The notes under the pieces: generated by a model | The model's database searches: none | Seen by the model: the letters and a program-made list of their open reading frames with translations, nothing else | Told to the model about the DNA's origin: nothing | Program-made: the position numbers and the translations under genes | Shown here: positions 61,328 through 64,000 of the stretch, piece after piece | Numbering within the stretch: position 1 is the first letter of the stretch | How the letters are laid out: each line of letters starts with the position of its first letter | Assembly (NCBI GenBank): GCA_014359885.1 | Contig: JACIYN010000029.1 | Span: 1-64,000, forward strand | Direction of reading: 5' to 3' | Length of the DNA stretch: 64,000 bases | Source: Desulfacinum sp. | Lineage (GTDB): Bacteria; Desulfobacterota; Syntrophobacteria; Syntrophobacterales; DSM-9756

Positions 61328-61405
61328 TTCTTTCTCATGGACAGGTCCTGAAGGGCGGGCATAAAGCCCGCCCCTACAAAAAGGGGACCCATTGGGCAGG
61401 GGCGG
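61328..61405. repeat. Dispersed repeat of about 80 bp with GGGCGGGC hairpin
   Basis: Partner of 50388-50486; its hairpin is GGGCGGGC-ataaa-GCCCGCCC (61353-61373). It occupies the gap between the PfkB gene and the ABC ATPase gene. Confidence 0.7.
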
Positions 61406-61413
61406 ACGGCTTC

Positions 61414-62184
61414 TCAGTGAAGGATCTGGCTCAGAAAGAGCTTGGTGCGCTCGTGCTGCGGGTTGTTGAAGAATTCTTCCGGCGTGTTTTCCTCCACCAC
61501 CTGGCCGCCGTCCATGAAGAGCACCCGGTGGGCCACGCTCCGGGCGAATCCCATCTCGTGGGTCACCACGATCATGGTCATCCCCTCCTGGGCCAGCTCG
61601 ATCATGACGTCCAGAACCTCCTTGATCATCTCGGGGTCCAGGGCCGAAGTGGGTTCGTCGAAAAGCATCACCTTGGGCGACATGCACAGGCTCCGGGCGA
61701 TGGCCACCCGCTGTTGCTGCCCACCGGAAAGCTGCCCCGGATACTTGTGGGCCTGCTCGGCGATGTGCACCTTTTCCAGGTAGTACATGGCCGTCTCTTC
61801 CGCTTCCCTGCGCGGCACCTTCCGGACCCAGATGGGCCCCAGGGTGAGGTTTTCCAAAACGGTCAGGTGGGGAAAGAGGTTGAAGTGCTGGAACACCATG
61901 CCCACCTCGGAGCGGATCTTTTCGATGTTCTTGATGTTGTTGGTCAGTTCGATGCCGTCCACGATGATCCGCCCTCTCTGGTGTTCCTCCAGCCGGTTGA
62001 TGCACCGGATGAGGGTGGACTTGCCCGATCCCGACGGGCCGCAGATGACGATCCGCTCCTGCTTGTTCACCTTCAGGTTGATTCCCTTGAGCACGTGGAA
62101 TTCACCGAACCACTTGTGCAGGTCGATGATCTCCACCATCACTTCGGAATCGGGTCTGGGACGGCTTTCGGTCTTTTCAGTCAT
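61414..62184 (-). CDS. Polar amino-acid ABC transporter ATP-binding protein
   Basis: 256 residues of the GlnQ/AapP group. Walker [19 protein letters not shown] near residue 50, Q-loop [17 protein letters not shown] near 98, signature [20 protein letters not shown] near 153 and Walker [16 protein letters not shown] near 173. Drives uptake of a polar or acidic amino acid with the two permeases that precede it. ATG 62184 has AGGGA just upstream. The binding protein must lie beyond the right edge. Confidence 0.93.
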   Translation of the reverse strand: MTEKTESRPRPDSEVMVEIIDLHKWFGEFHVLKGINLKVNKQERIVICGPSGSGKSTLIRCINRLEEHQRGRIIVDGIELTNNIKNIEKIRSEVGMVFQHFNLFPHLTVLENLTLGPIWVRKVPRREAEETAMYYLEKVHIAEQAHKYPGQLSGGQQQRVAIARSLCMSPKVMLFDEPTSALDPEMIKEVLDVMIELAQEGMTMIVVTHEMGFARSVAHRVLFMDGGQVVEENTPEEFFNNPQHERTKLFLSQILH

Positions 62185-62521
62185 GGATCCCTGTTCCTCT
62201 CAATAAGTTGCACCGGCTTTCGGGACTTGCCCATCAAGCACATTTTCTTGGATATCACCACAGAGACGCAGAGGCCTCAGAGGTTCTTCCTTTGATCCGC
62301 GCCGCTGAGAAGGGCGGCGCGGATCAAAACCGGCCCTTCGGGATGTCCGGTGCCGTTCCCCCGAAGGGGGCGGACCGCGTGCCGGGGCGGCGTCTCAGCG
62401 CCCCGGCACGCATCCTCCCAAAGCCTTTTCCTCTGCGCTCTCTGTGTCTCTGCGGTGCAATTCTTTTCAAACACTCCCGTGCCGTCGGTTTCCCGCCGCG
62501 ACCTCCCCCTTCGGCCGCATC
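62185..62521. other. Intergenic region between permease and ATPase genes, with inverted CACAGAGACGCAGAGG-type repeats
   Basis: 337 bases without a gene, unusual inside an ABC operon. CACAGAGACGCAGAGG at 62260-62275 faces an inverted relative near 62432-62460. Between them TGATCCGCGCCGC-tgagaag-GGCGGCGCGGATCA (62291-62325) forms a long hairpin. The segment looks like an inserted repeat element. Confidence 0.6.
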
Positions 62522-63604
62522 CTAATGATTGTCCGTGGACAGCTCTTGCTCCAGCCTGCGGCTGTAGTGGGACATGGAAAAACAGCCCAGGAAATAGAGG
62601 ATGGCCAGGAAGATGTAGGCCTCCCGGCTGAATCCCATCCATTCCGGATTGGAAAGGACCGTCTGGGTGGTCTTCAAGACGTCGTAGAGGGCGATGATCA
62701 CCACCAGGGAGGTGTCCTTGAAGGCCGAGATGAGGATGCTCACCGTGGGCGGAATGACGATCTTCAGCGCCTGGGGAAGGATCACCAGCCGCATGGTGAG
62801 GTAGTAGTTGAGCCCCAGGGATTCGGCCGCCTCGTATTGACCCCGCGGGATGGCCTGGAGGCCGCCGCGCACCACCTCGGCGATGTAGGCCGCCGTGAAG
62901 AGAATGATGGCCACCTGAGCCCGCAGGATCTTGTTGATGGTGATCCCCTCGGGAAGAAAGAGCGGAAAGATGATGGAGCCCATGAAGAGGAGACTGATGA
63001 GGGGAACGCCCCGGATCATCTCGATGTAGACCACGCTGAGCACTTTGATGGCGGGCATCTTGGACTGGCGCCCCAAGGCCAGGATCACCCCCAGGGGATA
63101 GGCCGCCGTGAGGCCGAACACGGAAAGAAGGAGGGTCAAGGGCAGGCCGCCCCACTTGGTGCTTTCCACGGCGGGAAGGCCCGGCACGCCGCCCGCCATG
63201 AGGATGCCCATGGCGGGAAGGCCGGCCAGCCACCCATAGGCCAGCCACTTGTTCCAGTTCTTTCGGTGCCGGGAAAAGAAGAGGAGGCCCAGGAGCAGCA
63301 ACACCGCCACCGTGGGCCGCCACTGCTGATCGTAGGGATAGAAACCAAAAAGGATGAAGCGGATGTTCTGAGTGATGACCGACCAGCAGGCGCCCGCTCC
63401 GTCCCGGCACACCTGAGACGGCGAAAACCAGGACGCATCCAGGAAGGCCCAGCGCGCAAAGGGCGGCAGGATCGTCCACAGGAAATAGAGGGTCGTCAGG
63501 GTCAGCAGGGAATTGAGCGGCGTGTTGAAAAGATTCTGCCGAAGCCATCCCACCACTCCCACGGAAGTGACGGGCGGCCTCACCACTTGCACCTGTTCGG
63601 ACAT
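62522..63604 (-). CDS. Polar amino-acid ABC transporter permease (AapM type)
   Basis: 360 residues. A basic N-terminus, then membrane segments; the C-terminal half holds the HisM/GlnP-type permease domain with the EAA loop AAYIAEVVRGGLQAIPRGQY, EAAESLGLNYYLTMRLVILP. The long N-terminal part with several hydrophobic segments matches the larger AapM/BztC-type permeases. GGAGACGG lies before the ATG. Pairs with the next permease upstream. Confidence 0.9.
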   Translation of the reverse strand: MSEQVQVVRPPVTSVGVVGWLRQNLFNTPLNSLLTLTTLYFLWTILPPFARWAFLDASWFSPSQVCRDGAGACWSVITQNIRFILFGFYPYDQQWRPTVAVLLLLGLLFFSRHRKNWNKWLAYGWLAGLPAMGILMAGGVPGLPAVESTKWGGLPLTLLLSVFGLTAAYPLGVILALGRQSKMPAIKVLSVVYIEMIRGVPLISLLFMGSIIFPLFLPEGITINKILRAQVAIILFTAAYIAEVVRGGLQAIPRGQYEAAESLGLNYYLTMRLVILPQALKIVIPPTVSILISAFKDTSLVVIIALYDVLKTTQTVLSNPEWMGFSREAYIFLAILYFLGCFSMSHYSRRLEQELSTDNH

Positions 63605-63643
63605 GGAAACCGTCTCCTCATTCGACGCTTGTCCGCCGGTTGG

Positions 63644-64000
63644 CTAGCGCTCCACCAGTTTCACCTTCTTGTTGTACCAGTTCATGAAGGCGGACGTGGA
63701 CAGGCTGAAGAAGAGATAGACCACCATGATGAGCGCCACGCCTTCGATGGACTGCCCCGTCTGGTTGATGGTGGTGTTGGCCACGGATACGAAATCCGGA
63801 TACCCGATGGCCACGGCCAGGGAGCTGTTCTTGGTCAGGTTGAGCATCTGGCTGGTGAGCGGCGGGATGATGACCCGAAGGGCCTGGGGAAGGATGACCA
63901 GCCGGAGCACCTGGGCCGGGCGAAGCCCCAACGACATGGCCGCCTCCCGCTGGCCCTTGCTCACGGACTGGATGCCGGCCCGGACCACTTCCGCCACGAA
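63644..64000 (-). CDS. Polar amino-acid ABC transporter permease (AapQ type), C-terminal part, runs off window
   Basis: The visible 118 residues end a permease: AEVVRAGIQSVSKGQREAAM, SLGLRPAQVLRLVILPQALR (the EAA loop) and two further membrane segments ending NWYNKKVKLVER. The gene continues beyond 64000. It is the partner of the AapM-type permease 39 nt downstream. Confidence 0.9.
   Translation of the reverse strand, partial: FVAEVVRAGIQSVSKGQREAAMSLGLRPAQVLRLVILPQALRVIIPPLTSQMLNLTKNSSLAVAIGYPDFVSVANTTINQTGQSIEGVALIMVVYLFFSLSTSAFMNWYNKKVKLVER

Overview
The window is GC-rich and reads as a chromosomal segment of an anaerobic, sulfate- or sulfite-respiring bacterium of the Desulfobacterota, most like the Syntrophobacteria (Desulfacinum/Syntrophobacter type). 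That placement is inferred from gene content: a glycyl-radical sulfonate lyase with a microcompartment, an octahaem cytochrome with its cytochrome b, many sigma-54 activators with PAS domains, a TetR-controlled beta-oxidation operon, AMP-forming acetyl-CoA synthetase and TRAP transport. No 16S rRNA or tRNA gene is present to confirm it.

Layout. 1-10.2 kb: the start of an APC permease of the ethanolamine-permease type, two TPR proteins, holC, an AAMDC-domain protein, dnaE, a U32 peptidase-family protein and a creatininase-family amidase, mostly on the minus strand. 10.4-13.4 kb: plus-strand small genes (membrane protein, DJ-1/PfpI, LysE exporter, LUD-domain protein). 13.6-16.5 kb: a minus-strand, overlapping three-gene set holding an HDAC-family deacetylase and two unrecognised proteins. 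16.8-24.9 kb: TetR, acyl-CoA dehydrogenase, thiolase and a fused hydratase/3-hydroxyacyl-CoA dehydrogenase, then a hybrid histidine kinase. 25-30.3 kb: malQ and acs. 31.1-35 kb: a sigma-54 activator divergent from an octahaem cytochrome/cytochrome b pair with its own -24/-12 promoter. 35.5-38.4 kb: glgB, a repeat array and a CMD-family protein.

The centrepiece is 38.7-58.7 kb, a bacterial microcompartment (BMC) locus that I infer degrades isethionate. On the minus strand lie a TRAP transporter (dctPQM), a glycyl radical enzyme whose active-site residues match isethionate sulfite-lyase position by position, its radical-SAM activase, and an amidohydrolase with a C-terminal tail that looks like a BMC encapsulation peptide. 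On the plus strand, divergently, lie eutQ-like, pta, three BMC-H, a PduS-like flavo/Fe-S protein, a PduT-like Fe-S BMC-T, BMC-P, a CoA-acylating aldehyde dehydrogenase with an N-terminal targeting helix, and eutJ. Acetate kinase and a sigma-54 activator sit next to the amidohydrolase. The inferred route is isethionate import, cleavage to acetaldehyde plus sulfite, acetaldehyde to acetyl-CoA inside the shell, then acetyl phosphate and acetate plus ATP, with sulfite as terminal electron acceptor (its reductase lies outside the window). No alcohol dehydrogenase is present. Both halves start at good -24/-12 promoters, and three copies of a GTTGC-N6-GCAAC palindrome lie between them.

58.7-64 kb: a threonine aldolase, a small membrane protein, a PfkB sugar kinase and part of a polar amino-acid ABC transporter.

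The intergenic spaces are full of repeats: GTAGGGGCG-type palindromes, modular elements of about 160-210 bp with short terminal inverted repeats (including a tandem array at 37.4-38.0 kb), and runs of degenerate short tandem repeats.
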